The translations under genes and the position numbers were made by a program. DNA of 64,000 nucleotides, taken from contig NZ_CP139368.1 of the NCBI RefSeq assembly GCF_034120055.1, positions 3,100,001-3,164,000 of the forward strand. Direction: 5' to 3'. This document shows positions 17,935 through 28,075 of the stretch, piece after piece. Source of the stretch: Microbacterium rhizosphaerae (GTDB taxonomy: Bacteria; Actinomycetota; Actinomycetes; Actinomycetales; Microbacteriaceae). How positions within the stretch are numbered: the first letter of the stretch is position 1; each line of letters begins with the position of its first letter. The notes under the pieces were generated by a model, which saw only the letters and a program-made list of their open reading frames with translations, had not been told where the DNA came from and did not search any database.

Positions 17935-20304
17935 GTGACGAACAACATGCCGTCGACGCGTAAACGGCATCTGGGCGGCGTACTCGGAGGCCTCGTCGGC
18001 GTCGTCGCGCTCAGTGCGGTGGCGGGACTCCTCGTCGCGGCCGCGGTGACGCCCGCCATCGCAACGGCCAGCACGGCCGCCAGTGGCGCCATCAACGCGT
18101 TCGACAACCTTCCGAGCGAACTCCAGATCGAGCAGCTTCAGCTGCCCACGACGATCTACGCCAAGGACCCCAACACCGGCCAGTACGCCGAGCTGACCCG
18201 GTTCTACGACCAGAACCGCGTTCCCGTGACGTGGGACCAGGTCGCGCCGGTCATGTACGACGCGATCCTCTCCAGCGAAGACCCGCGGTTCTACCAGGAG
18301 GGCGGCGTCGACCTCATCGGCACCGCACGCGCCTTGGTGTCGAACCTCAAGGGTCAGAGCAACACCCAGGGCGGCTCGTCGATCAGCCAGCAGTACGTCA
18401 AGAACGTGCTCGTGCAGGACTGCTACTCGACCGTGGATGAGAAGACCTTCAAAGACAAGGGCAAGCTGACCGCACAGCAGCAGAAGGATGCGGCGCTCCA
18501 GGACTGCTACAACGAGGCGACGAACGCCAGCGGCACGTCCGGCTACATGCGCAAGCTGCAGGAGATGCGCTACGCGATCGCGGTGAGCCAGAAGTACTCG
18601 AAGAACGAGGTGCTGCTCGCCTACCTCAACATCGCGAACTTCGGCGGGACCACGTACGGCATCGAGGCCGCCTCAGAGTACTACTTCGGTGTGCACGCGA
18701 GTCAGCTGAACCTCGACCAGGCGGCCGCCCTTGCGGGCATGGTCCAGAACCCCAACACCTTCCGGATCGACCAGCCGGCGAGCAAGACGAACGGCAGCGC
18801 CAACGGCTACGCGCTGACCAAGCACCGCCAGGAGTATGTCCTCGGACGTATGCAGACGCTCGGCAGGATCACGCCGGCCCAGTACACGCAGGCGATGAAG
18901 GATGCGATCACCCCGAAGATCACGCCTGCCGTGACCGGCTGCGCGGCAACGGCCGCACCGTACTTCTGCGCCTACGTGAGGTCGATCATCACGTCAGATC
19001 CCGCGTTCGGCGCCACGCAGGCCGATCGCGACCAGGCACTGCGGCAAGGCGGCCTGCACATCTATACGACGCTCGACTGGCGGCTGCAGAACGTCGCGCA
19101 GGCGGACGTCTCGCAGCACGCCCCGCAATCCGAGCCCGGCTTCGACTACGGCGCAGTCGCTGTGAACGTGCAGCCGGGCACGGGGAACATCCTCTCCATC
19201 GCGCAGAACACCGCCTACTCGGATGCCGCGAACGCCGGCCCCGGCAAGAGCAGCATCGTGTATGCCGGCGACATCCTGCAGGGCGCTCACGGGTTCCCGG
19301 CGGGGTCGTCGTTCAAGCTCTTCACGCTGCTCGACTGGCTGGAGAAGGGCCACACGCTCAACCAGGTGGTGGACGGCGTGAAGCGCGTCATCCCGCGCCT
19401 CACGAACTCGTGCCAGGGCAACTGGGTCAATTTCAAGAACGAGACGATCCCGAACTTCGGAACGGAGGGAGCGGGATTCGTCGGCACACCGCTCCAGTTC
19501 ACCAAGGTGTCGCTCAACACCGGCTTCATCGGGATGGCGCAGCAGCTCGACATGTGCGACGTCATGCACGACGCCACGAAGCTCGGTGTGACGCTCACGA
19601 ACGGCAGCCCCGTCAAGATGAACTTCCTGTCATCGGTGATCGGCACCAACCCGGTCTCCCCCATCGCCATGGCCGGGGCCTACGCCGCGATCGCGAACAA
19701 CGGCATCTTCTGCCAGCCTCAGGCCATCGCGCGCGTCACCGATTCCCACGGCGCCGACCGGCCGATCCCGAAGCGGACATGCACGCAGGTCGTGGATCCC
19801 GGCATCGCCGCCACGGCGATGTACGCCCTGCAGACTCCTCTGCAGCCCGGCGGAACCGCGTACCAGGGCAACCCGAACGACGGCACGCCGCTGTTCGCCA
19901 AGACGGGTACGAACAACGGCGACCAGACCTGGCTCATCGAATCCAGCACCGCGATGACGTCGCTCATCTGGTCGGGTACGGTCAACCACGGCGGCTACGG
20001 AGACACGCTCGACCTCTTCCATTTCTTCTTCCACGGCACGGATCTCGCCTCGATCCGTTACGCCATGGCGGCGCAGCTGCAGCGCGCCGCCGACCAGTTC
20101 TACCCCGGCGGCCCGTTGCCGGCGCCTCTGGCGAACCTTCTCGGCACCGGCGCACCCCCTCCGCCGGCGGCGGCCCCCGCTCCCGCTCCGGCACCAGGGC
20201 CGGGCGCGGGTAACGGCGGTGGCGGAACCGGTGGCGGCGGAGGCGGTACCGGTGGTGGCGGCCAGATCACTCCGAGTCCGCCGCCGCACGGGCGTAAGCA
20301 CTGA
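17935..20304 (+). CDS. second bifunctional class A penicillin-binding protein, no PASTA
   Basis: A 789-residue paralogue of the PBP at 14262, very similar through the transglycosylase (SSEDPRFYQEGG) and transpeptidase parts (SSFK with Ser458; SLNT; KTGT at 656-659). It lacks PASTA repeats and ends in a Pro/Ala/Gly-rich tail. I chose the GTG at 17935 because TAGCGT ends exactly seven bases before it (leaderless), giving MTNNMPSTRKRH; the ATG four codons later is the alternative. The tandem copy suggests a local duplication with loss or gain of the PASTA region. Confidence 0.94.
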   Translation: MTNNMPSTRKRHLGGVLGGLVGVVALSAVAGLLVAAAVTPAIATASTAASGAINAFDNLPSELQIEQLQLPTTIYAKDPNTGQYAELTRFYDQNRVPVTWDQVAPVMYDAILSSEDPRFYQEGGVDLIGTARALVSNLKGQSNTQGGSSISQQYVKNVLVQDCYSTVDEKTFKDKGKLTAQQQKDAALQDCYNEATNASGTSGYMRKLQEMRYAIAVSQKYSKNEVLLAYLNIANFGGTTYGIEAASEYYFGVHASQLNLDQAAALAGMVQNPNTFRIDQPASKTNGSANGYALTKHRQEYVLGRMQTLGRITPAQYTQAMKDAITPKITPAVTGCAATAAPYFCAYVRSIITSDPAFGATQADRDQALRQGGLHIYTTLDWRLQNVAQADVSQHAPQSEPGFDYGAVAVNVQPGTGNILSIAQNTAYSDAANAGPGKSSIVYAGDILQGAHGFPAGSSFKLFTLLDWLEKGHTLNQVVDGVKRVIPRLTNSCQGNWVNFKNETIPNFGTEGAGFVGTPLQFTKVSLNTGFIGMAQQLDMCDVMHDATKLGVTLTNGSPVKMNFLSSVIGTNPVSPIAMAGAYAAIANNGIFCQPQAIARVTDSHGADRPIPKRTCTQVVDPGIAATAMYALQTPLQPGGTAYQGNPNDGTPLFAKTGTNNGDQTWLIESSTAMTSLIWSGTVNHGGYGDTLDLFHFFFHGTDLASIRYAMAAQLQRAADQFYPGGPLPAPLANLLGTGAPPPPAAAPAPAPAPGPGAGNGGGGTGGGGGGTGGGGQITPSPPPHGRKH

Positions 20305-20391
20305 CCTCCCCGGAGGTTTCCACGACACCCGGTCGCGCATCCGCCGATTTCTGCCGACGGTCTGTTTCGGTTAGACTCGGAGGGTTGTCAG

Positions 20392-20465
<74 letters not shown>

Positions 20466-20524
20466 CAGCAGAAGGGCTCCGCCGCGAGGTGGAGCCTTTC
20501 GCATAAGCCCGAAAGGATCCCTGG

Positions 20525-21274
20525 ATGCCGCGCCTCGTCGCCTTCGACCTCGACGACACCCTCGCCCCCAGCAAAGCCGCGATCGACCCTCGCATCGGCG
20601 ACCTGCTCGTCGCGCTCGCGGGGCGCGTCGACGTCGCCGTGATCTCCGGCGGCCAGCTCCAGCAGTTCCGCAGCCAGGTGGTCGACAGGCTGCCGGAGGC
20701 CGACGCATCCACGCTCTCGAAGATCCACCTGCTGCCCACGTGCGGCACGCAGTACTACCGCATCCGCCCCGACGGCATCGAGACCGTGTACGCGCACGCG
20801 CTCACCGAGGAGGAGAAGAGCGCGGCGCTCACCGCTGTCGAGGAGGAGGCCAAGCGCCTCGGCTTCTGGGAGACCAAGACGTGGGGGCCGATCCTCGAGG
20901 ACCGCGGATCGCAGATCACCTTCTCGGCGCTCGGCCAGCATGCGCCGATCGAGGCGAAGTCCACGTGGGATCCGACCGGCGCCAAGAAGAACGAGCTGCG
21001 TGCGGCGGTCGCCGCACGACTCCCCGAGCTCGAGGTGCGCTCCGGCGGATCGACCTCGGTCGACATCACCCACCGCGGCATCGACAAGGCGTACGGGATG
21101 CGTCAGCTGGCCGATGCGACCGGCATCCCCCTCGAGGAGATGCTGTTCGTCGGCGATCGGCTCGACCCGGATGGCAACGACTACCCCGTGCTCGCCCTCG
21201 GCGTGCCGTGCCAGGCCGTGCGGGGCTGGGAGGACACCGCCCTGTTCCTCGAAGGACTCATCCCGACCCTCTGA
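20525..21274 (+). CDS. HAD-IIB family hydrolase (Cof/sugar-phosphatase type)
   Basis: A 249-residue phosphatase of the HAD superfamily. Motif I is FDLDDTLAP with nucleophile Asp8; motif II VISGG; the Lys of motif III lies in RGIDKAYGM; motif IV is FVGDRLDPDGNDY. The cap region fits subclass IIB, which includes phosphomannomutase-like, sucrose-phosphate and mannosyl-phosphoglycerate phosphatases. The GGDRLxPGGND-like ending suggests a sugar phosphate substrate, but no specific one can be assigned. It begins 60 bp after tRNA-Pro with AAAGGATCC upstream. Confidence 0.88.
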   Translation: MPRLVAFDLDDTLAPSKAAIDPRIGDLLVALAGRVDVAVISGGQLQQFRSQVVDRLPEADASTLSKIHLLPTCGTQYYRIRPDGIETVYAHALTEEEKSAALTAVEEEAKRLGFWETKTWGPILEDRGSQITFSALGQHAPIEAKSTWDPTGAKKNELRAAVAARLPELEVRSGGSTSVDITHRGIDKAYGMRQLADATGIPLEEMLFVGDRLDPDGNDYPVLALGVPCQAVRGWEDTALFLEGLIPTL

Positions 21275-21290
21275 GCGGATGGTGCGCCCG

Positions 21291-21600
21291 CTCACCTGTC
21301 ACGAACACAGGCTCCACCCATCGAACGTGACAGGCGAGCAGACCCATGCCCGCTCACCTGTCACGAACACAAGCTCCACCCCATCGAACGTGACAGGCGA
21401 GCAGACCCCATGCCCGCTCACCTGTCACGAACACAAGCTCCACCCCATCGAACGTGACAGGCGAGCAAACCCACGCCCGCTCACCTGTCACGAACACAGG
21501 CTCCACCCCCTCGAACGTGACAGGCGAGCAGACCCCATCCCCGCTCACCTGTCACGAACACAGGCTCTACCCCATCGCACGCGACAGGCGAGCAGACCCC
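21291..21600. repeat. tandem array of five 62-64-bp hairpin repeats
   Basis: Units begin at 21291, 21353, 21417, 21480 and 21544. Each has a left arm CTCACCTGTCACG, a loop of about 22 bases and a right arm CGTGACAGGCGAG. The arms differ at one position, an A-C mismatch in plus-strand RNA but a G-U pair in minus-strand RNA. The fifth unit has a second change (CGCGACAGGCGAG) that again gives G-U on the minus strand only. The array lies between convergent genes (HAD + and lldD -), so it could end minus-strand transcripts of lldD. No protein is encoded. Confidence 0.92.
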
Positions 21601-21614
21601 GCGCGGAGGTCGAC

Positions 21615-22904
21615 TCAGCGCGTGGCGACGGGCTTCGCGGCCGAGGCGGCCGGACTCACCGGCACGAGGCGCGTGAGCTGCGTGACGTGGCGCGGCTCCA
21701 GCTCGGCGAGCGATGAGACGCCGAGCAGGCGCATCGTGCGGACGATCTCGCTGCGCAGGATCTCGATCGTGCGATCGACGCCCGCGCGCCCGCCTGCCAT
21801 GAGCCCGTAGAGGTAGGCGCGGCCGATCAGGGTGAACTTCGCGCCGAGGGCGATGGATGCGACGATGTCGGCGCCGTTCATGATGCCGGTGTCGACCATG
21901 ACCGTGGCGTCCCGGCCCACCTCGCGCACGACCTCCGGCAGCAGGTGGAACGGGATCGGGGCGCGGTCGAGCTGGCGTCCACCGTGGTTCGACAGCACGA
22001 TGCCGTCGACGCCGAGGTCGACCAGGCGCTTCGAGTCGGTGACGTTCTGCACGCCCTTGACCACGATCTTGCCGGGCCACAGCTCGCGGATGATCGCGAG
22101 GTCGTCGTAGCTGATCGTGGGGTCCATCGCCGCATCCAGCAGCTCGCCCACGGTGCCGCCCGTCGTCGACAGCGACGCGAACTCGAGCTTGGGCGTCGTG
22201 AGGAAGTCGATCCACCACCACGGCCGCGGGAGTGCGTTCACGATCGTGCCGAGCGAGAGCTGCGGCGGGATCGAGAAGCCGTTGCGCTTGTCGCGCAGGC
22301 GCGCACCGGCGACCGGGGTGTCGACGGTGAACATGAGGGTGTCGAAGCCCGCGGCGGCGGCGCGCCGCGCGAGGCCGTACGAGATCTCGCGGTCGCGCAT
22401 GACATACAGCTGGAACCAGTTGCGCCCGGGAACCGCCCCCTGCGGCTCTCGAAGGGTCGCCGCCTTCACATCCTCGATGGACGTCGTGCCGAGTGTCGAG
22501 AGAGTGAACGGGATGCCGGCCGCCGCCGCCGCCCCCGCCCCCGCGATCTCACCCTCCGTCTGCATGAGACGCGTGAACCCGGTCGGCGCGATGCCGAACG
22601 GCAGGGCGGACGGACCGCCGAGGATCTCGACGGAGGTGTCGACGTCGACCGCGGGCCGCAGGATGTCGGGGTGGAACTCGATGTCGCGGAACGCCTGGCG
22701 CGCGCGGGCGAGCGAGAGCTCGCCCTCTGCAGCGCCGTCGGTGTAGTCGAACGCGGCCTTGGGCGTGCGGCGCTGGGCGATGGTCCGCAGGTCGTCGATC
22801 GTGAGGGCCGAGCTGAGGCGGCGCCTCTTGCCGTTCAGGTCGATCTTCTTGAACTGCATCAGCTCGAGCAGCTCGGCGGGATTCGGAAGCTGGCGGGTGA
22901 CCAT
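21615..22904 (-). CDS. lldD: FMN-dependent alpha-hydroxy-acid dehydrogenase, probably L-lactate dehydrogenase
   Basis: A 429-residue enzyme of the FMN-dependent alpha-hydroxy-acid oxidising family. The active-site motif SNHGGRQLD supplies the catalytic His and Arg; TPVAG and IAPTG regions bind FMN. It most likely oxidises L-lactate to pyruvate and passes electrons to the quinone pool. I chose the ATG at 22904 with AAAGG eight bases upstream; an ATG at 22919 overlaps the regulator stop. The FCD/GntR regulator directly upstream fits LldR-type control. Confidence 0.9.
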   Translation of the reverse strand: MVTRQLPNPAELLELMQFKKIDLNGKRRRLSSALTIDDLRTIAQRRTPKAAFDYTDGAAEGELSLARARQAFRDIEFHPDILRPAVDVDTSVEILGGPSALPFGIAPTGFTRLMQTEGEIAGAGAAAAAGIPFTLSTLGTTSIEDVKAATLREPQGAVPGRNWFQLYVMRDREISYGLARRAAAAGFDTLMFTVDTPVAGARLRDKRNGFSIPPQLSLGTIVNALPRPWWWIDFLTTPKLEFASLSTTGGTVGELLDAAMDPTISYDDLAIIRELWPGKIVVKGVQNVTDSKRLVDLGVDGIVLSNHGGRQLDRAPIPFHLLPEVVREVGRDATVMVDTGIMNGADIVASIALGAKFTLIGRAYLYGLMAGGRAGVDRTIEILRSEIVRTMRLLGVSSLAELEPRHVTQLTRLVPVSPAASAAKPVATR

Positions 22905-22915
22905 GGCGGGGCCTT

Positions 22916-23650
22916 TCATGCGGGGAGTTCGGTGGGCGGTGCAGGGGCGGCCGAGAGGCCGGTCTGCGCGTAGTAGCCCGTGATGTGTTGGTGGACGAGA
23001 CGGCGGGCGGATGCGGCATCCCTCCGCTCGACGGCGGCGACGATGTCGCGGTGCTCGTGGCGGAGACGGTCGGCGGTCGCGGCCCAGTCCGGCACGCGCT
23101 CGGCGCCGGCGCGGACGTACGACTCGATGGCGGTGCGCAGGCCCGCCATCATGGCCGCCACGACGACGTTGCCGGATGCTTCGGCGAGGGCGACGTGCAG
23201 CTGCGCGTCGAGGGCCAGGAACTCCGCGGGGGTGAGGGTGCCGGCATCCATCGCATCGAGCACCTCGTGCACCGGGCCGAGCTGCGGTCCCGGCTCGTCG
23301 GCGAGGGCGCCGACCACCGCGGTCTCGAGGATGATGCGAGTGCTCACGACATCGGGGAGCGGGAACCCCTGCGCGGCGACCTGCAGTCGCAGCAGGGCCG
23401 ACATGCCGCCCGAGGGCGTCGCCACGACGATGGCGCCGGATGCGGGCCCCGACCCGGTGGCCGTGCGGATGAGTCCCATCACCTCGAGCACACGCAGCGC
23501 CTCGCGGACACTGGAGCGGCCCACGCCGAGGCTCGCCGCCAGCTCGCGCTCGGGAGGCAGATGGTCGCCCGGGCCGAGGCGGCCGTCGAGCAGGTCGGTC
23601 TCGATGTGCTCGAGCACGAGACGCCAGGCGCGGGTCGGCGCGGCCGTCAT
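22916..23650 (-). CDS. FCD-type GntR transcriptional regulator (LldR-like)
   Basis: A 244-residue repressor: N-terminal winged helix-turn-helix ([20 protein letters not shown]) and a C-terminal helical FCD domain that binds small organic acids. Metal or ligand residues appear as D.Q.H in [15 protein letters not shown] and in the H..I.AAVE stretch. The ATG at 23650 has GAGGAGG upstream. It is upstream of and co-directional with lldD. Two copies of its probable operator lie just before its start. L-lactate is the likely effector, by analogy with LldR. Confidence 0.92.
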   Translation of the reverse strand: MTAAPTRAWRLVLEHIETDLLDGRLGPGDHLPPERELAASLGVGRSSVREALRVLEVMGLIRTATGSGPASGAIVVATPSGGMSALLRLQVAAQGFPLPDVVSTRIILETAVVGALADEPGPQLGPVHEVLDAMDAGTLTPAEFLALDAQLHVALAEASGNVVVAAMMAGLRTAIESYVRAGAERVPDWAATADRLRHEHRDIVAAVERRDAASARRLVHQHITGYYAQTGLSAAPAPPTELPA

Positions 23651-23687
23651 CGGGACCTCCTCGGTGAGCGATCGTCGCGGACCGCCG

Positions 23688-23724
23688 TGTGGTCCGACCA
23701 CATTATCACCTGTGGTCAGACCAC
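23688..23724. promoter_or_regulatory. two FCD/GntR operator copies
   Basis: TGTGGTCCGACCACA (23688-23702) and GTGGTCAGACCAC (23712-23724) are palindromes sharing the core TGGTCNGACCA, the known FadR/LldR/PdhR-type consensus. Their centres are 23 bp apart. They lie between the divergent FCD regulator and DUF1295 genes, so both could be controlled. TAGCCT at 23745-23750 is the -10 of the DUF1295 gene, placing the second site near its -35. Confidence 0.85.
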
Positions 23725-23757
23725 GCCACCGGGGCCGGGGACACTAGCCTGAATCGC

Positions 23758-24597
23758 GTGCAGCCTGTCACCGTCGTCCTCCTCCTCGCCGCGGCCGTCT
23801 CGGCGTTCTGCTGGATCGCCTCGCTCATCACGAAGGACACGTCGTGGGTCGATCGCATCTGGTCGATCGCACCCGTCGCCTACGTGTGGGTCTTCGCCGG
23901 AGCGGCGCTCATCGATGGCCGGGATGCCGGACGACTGCTCGTCATGGCCGTGCTCGTCACCCTGTGGGGTGCACGCCTGACCTTCAACTTCGCTCGGAAG
24001 GGCGGCTACAGCGGAGTGGAGGACTACCGATGGGCGGTCCTGCGCGCGCGCATGAAGCCCTGGCAGTTCCAGCTGTTCAACCTCTTCTTCATCGTGCTGT
24101 ACCAGAACGCGCTGCTCGTGCTCATCGCCCTTCCCGCGGGGATGGCCTGGCTGCATCCGATCGGCTTCACAAGCTGGGACACGCTGTTCGCGGCGCTCTT
24201 CCTCGGCTTCCTCGTCCTCGAGACGGCGGCCGATCAGCAGCAGTGGGACTTCCACCGGGCGAAGGCGGCGGCCGGCGGCCGGCTCGAACCGGGGTTCCTC
24301 ACGACGGGCCTGTTCCGCTGGAGCAGGCATCCCAACTTCTTCGCCGAGCAGGCGCAGTGGTGGATGCTGTACTGCCTCGGCGCGACGGCCGCCGTAACCT
24401 CGGGGCTCGGCTTCTGGGGCGGTGCGGTCAACGCGACGATCGCCGGTCCGATCCTGCTCAGCGTGCTCTTCATCGGCTCGACGATCTTCACCGAATCGAT
24501 CTCGTCGTCGAAGTACCCCGCCTACGCCGAGTACCGGCGCATGACGTCGATGCTCATCCCCTGGCCGCCCCGACGGCGCTCCGCAGAGGCCGTCTGA
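23758..24597 (+). CDS. DUF1295 membrane protein (steroid 5-alpha-reductase-like)
   Basis: A 279-residue integral membrane protein of the DUF1295 family, related to the C-terminal part of steroid 5-alpha reductases and isoprenylcysteine methyltransferases. The signature RWSRHPNFFAEQ and the ending YRRMTSMLIPW are present. Substrate unknown. The GTG at 23758 is chosen because TAGCCT ends exactly seven bases upstream (leaderless); longer versions would translate the operator. Divergent from the lactate regulator. Confidence 0.85.
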   Translation: MQPVTVVLLLAAAVSAFCWIASLITKDTSWVDRIWSIAPVAYVWVFAGAALIDGRDAGRLLVMAVLVTLWGARLTFNFARKGGYSGVEDYRWAVLRARMKPWQFQLFNLFFIVLYQNALLVLIALPAGMAWLHPIGFTSWDTLFAALFLGFLVLETAADQQQWDFHRAKAAAGGRLEPGFLTTGLFRWSRHPNFFAEQAQWWMLYCLGATAAVTSGLGFWGGAVNATIAGPILLSVLFIGSTIFTESISSSKYPAYAEYRRMTSMLIPWPPRRRSAEAV

Positions 24598-24613
24598 GGT
24601 CGTCTGCGGCGGT

Positions 24614-25246
24614 TCAGCCCAGTCGCCCGCCGGACTCGCGCAGGTAGCACTCCGCACAGAGCGACTCGTACGTGACCTCGGCGCCGTCGATCGCGACCTG
24701 GTCGCCCTCGAACACGAAGCGACCGTCGACGAGCCGCGCGTTGAACAGCGCCTTCCGCCCGCACCGGCAGATCGTCTTCAACTCCTCGATGGTGTGCGCG
24801 ATGTCGAGCAGCCGCCTCGACCCGGGGAAGGCGTGCGTCAGGAAATCCGTGCGGATGCCGTACGCCAGCACCGGGATGCCGTGGAGCACCGCGATCCGCA
24901 GCAGGTCGTCGACCTGCTCCGCGGTGAGGAACTGCGCCTCGTCGACGAGGAGGCACGCGACCTCGGCGGGCGGCCGATTGAGGCCGGCGAGCTCGTCGTG
25001 CGTGTAGCGCACACGGGCATGGTGCTCGGCGAACAGGTCACGGGCATCGTCTTCCGGCCCGATCAGGAAGTCGACGGGGCGGGAGACGCCGAGCCGGCTC
25101 TCGATCTGGTCGGCGCCCTTCGTGTCGATCAGCGGCTTGGCCAGCAGGACGCGCTGGCCGCGCTCCTCGTAGTTGTATGCGGCCTGCAGCAGAGCGGTGG
25201 ACTTGCCGGAGTTCATCGCGCCGTAGCGGAAGTACAGTTTTGCCAC
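24614..25246 (-). CDS. tdk: thymidine kinase
   Basis: A 210-residue type II thymidine kinase for salvage of thymidine. P-loop GAMNSGKS at residues 9-16; DEAQF Walker B; the C-terminal zinc site is seen as CRCGRK and CAECY. Normal length. Confidence 0.96.
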   Translation of the reverse strand: MAKLYFRYGAMNSGKSTALLQAAYNYEERGQRVLLAKPLIDTKGADQIESRLGVSRPVDFLIGPEDDARDLFAEHHARVRYTHDELAGLNRPPAEVACLLVDEAQFLTAEQVDDLLRIAVLHGIPVLAYGIRTDFLTHAFPGSRRLLDIAHTIEELKTICRCGRKALFNARLVDGRFVFEGDQVAIDGAEVTYESLCAECYLRESGGRLG

Positions 25247-25311
25247 CCGCCGAGTCTACGGAATGGCGGCGGCCTCGGCCCGGCTCACGCGGGGTGCGCC
25301 GGCTCCCCGCG

Positions 25312-26769
25312 TCAGGCGGTGAGCTGGAGCTCCTCGGCCGTTTCGGCCATGGTCTCCTCGGCGAGTGCCGGGTCGGTGTTGAGCTTCTGACCCAGGGTCG
25401 GGATCAGATCGCGCAGCGTCGGCTCCCAGTCCGGGTACTGGTCGGGGAAGCAGCGCTGGAGCAGGTCGAGCATGATGGGCACGGCGGTGGATGCGCCGGG
25501 CGAGGCCCCGAGCAGGCCCGCGATGGAGCCGTCCTTCGCCGCGACGACCTCGGTGCCGAACTGCAGCTTGCCACCCTTCATCACCTGAGCCCGCTGGCCC
25601 GCCTGGAGCAGCGTCCAGTCGTCGTCCTTCGCGGTCGGGACGAAGATGCGCAGGCTGTCGACCTTGCGGCGGTGGTTCTTCGCCAGCTCGCTGACGAGGT
25701 ACTTGATGAGCGGGAAGTTCGTGAACGCGACCTTGAGCATGCTGCCGAGGTTGCTCGGCCGCACCTGGCCGACGATGTCCCACCACGATCCGTTCTTCAG
25801 GAACTTGGGGCTGAAGGTCGCGAACGGACCGAACAGCACGGAGGTCTCACCGTCCACGACACGCGTGTCCAGGTGCGGAACCGACATGGGCGGAGCTCCG
25901 ACGGATGCCTGCGAGTACACCTTCGCCTTGTGCTGCTGCACGATCGCCGGGTCGCTCGTCATCAGCCACTGGCCACCGATCGGGAAGCAGCCGTAGCCCT
26001 TGATCTCGTCGATGCCGGACTTCTGCAGCAGCTTGAGGGCCCAGCCACCCGCGCCGACGAACACGAAGCGCGCGCGCACCTGCCCGGGGGCGCGCCCGAT
26101 CGAGTTGCGGTACTTGACGAGCCACGTGCCGTCGCTCTGCTTCTTGAGGCTGCGCACCTCGCGGTTCTTCACGACATCCATACCGGCATCGCGGAGGTTG
26201 TCGATCAGCTGGTGCGTGAGCGCGCCGAAGTCGACGTCGGTGCCCGCGGGCACACGCGTCGCGGCGAACGGCTCGCCCTTGCGGCGCTTCTGCATGAGCA
26301 GCGGCGCCCAGGTGTTGATGACGCGGGAGTCCTCGCTGTACTCGATGCCCGCGAACAGCGGCTGGTCCTTGAGCGCCTCGTAACGCTTCTTGAGGTACGC
26401 GACATCCTTCTCACCGCGCACGAAGGTCATGTGCGGCGTCGAGTTGATGAAGGTGGTCGGCGCGTCGAGCACGCCGCGCTCGACGAGCGTCGACCACAGC
26501 TGGCGGCTCAGCTGGAACTGCTCGTTGATCGAGATCGCCTTGGCCGGGTCGACGGATCCGTCGGGGCCCTCGGGCATGTAGTTCAGCTCGCACAGCGCGG
26601 CGTGACCGGTGCCGGCGTTGTTCCAGGCGTTGGAGCTCTCCAGCGCGACGTCGTGCAGCCGCTCATAGACCGCGATCTTCCAGTCCGGCTGGAGCTCGTG
26701 GATGAGCGTTCCCAGGGTGGCGCTCATGATGCCGCCGCCGATGAGGAGGACGTCTACGGTTTCAGTCAC
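25312..26769 (-). CDS. mqo: malate:quinone oxidoreductase
   Basis: A 485-residue FAD-dependent, membrane-associated enzyme that oxidises malate to oxaloacetate and reduces quinone, replacing or assisting malate dehydrogenase. The N-terminal FAD motif IGGGIMSATLG and the sequence SSNAWNNAGTGHAALCELN are diagnostic for Mqo. Normal length, monocistronic. Confidence 0.97.
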   Translation of the reverse strand: MTETVDVLLIGGGIMSATLGTLIHELQPDWKIAVYERLHDVALESSNAWNNAGTGHAALCELNYMPEGPDGSVDPAKAISINEQFQLSRQLWSTLVERGVLDAPTTFINSTPHMTFVRGEKDVAYLKKRYEALKDQPLFAGIEYSEDSRVINTWAPLLMQKRRKGEPFAATRVPAGTDVDFGALTHQLIDNLRDAGMDVVKNREVRSLKKQSDGTWLVKYRNSIGRAPGQVRARFVFVGAGGWALKLLQKSGIDEIKGYGCFPIGGQWLMTSDPAIVQQHKAKVYSQASVGAPPMSVPHLDTRVVDGETSVLFGPFATFSPKFLKNGSWWDIVGQVRPSNLGSMLKVAFTNFPLIKYLVSELAKNHRRKVDSLRIFVPTAKDDDWTLLQAGQRAQVMKGGKLQFGTEVVAAKDGSIAGLLGASPGASTAVPIMLDLLQRCFPDQYPDWEPTLRDLIPTLGQKLNTDPALAEETMAETAEELQLTA

Positions 26770-26856
26770 CCGTCAATTCTAGGCGCGCGCCGGATACCGG
26801 CTTGTTCGCCCCGACGTCCGGTCCAGGGCACCCCGCTGTCCCCCGCGTACGTCCCG

Positions 26857-28038
<1,182 letters not shown>

Positions 28039-28075
28039 TCAGGCCGTGACGAGAGGGCCGATCGGTTGAGGGGCC

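Noticed and set aside
21291-21600. CRISPR array
   Set aside because: Whole units of 62-64 bp are repeated with no unique spacers, and no cas genes are near.
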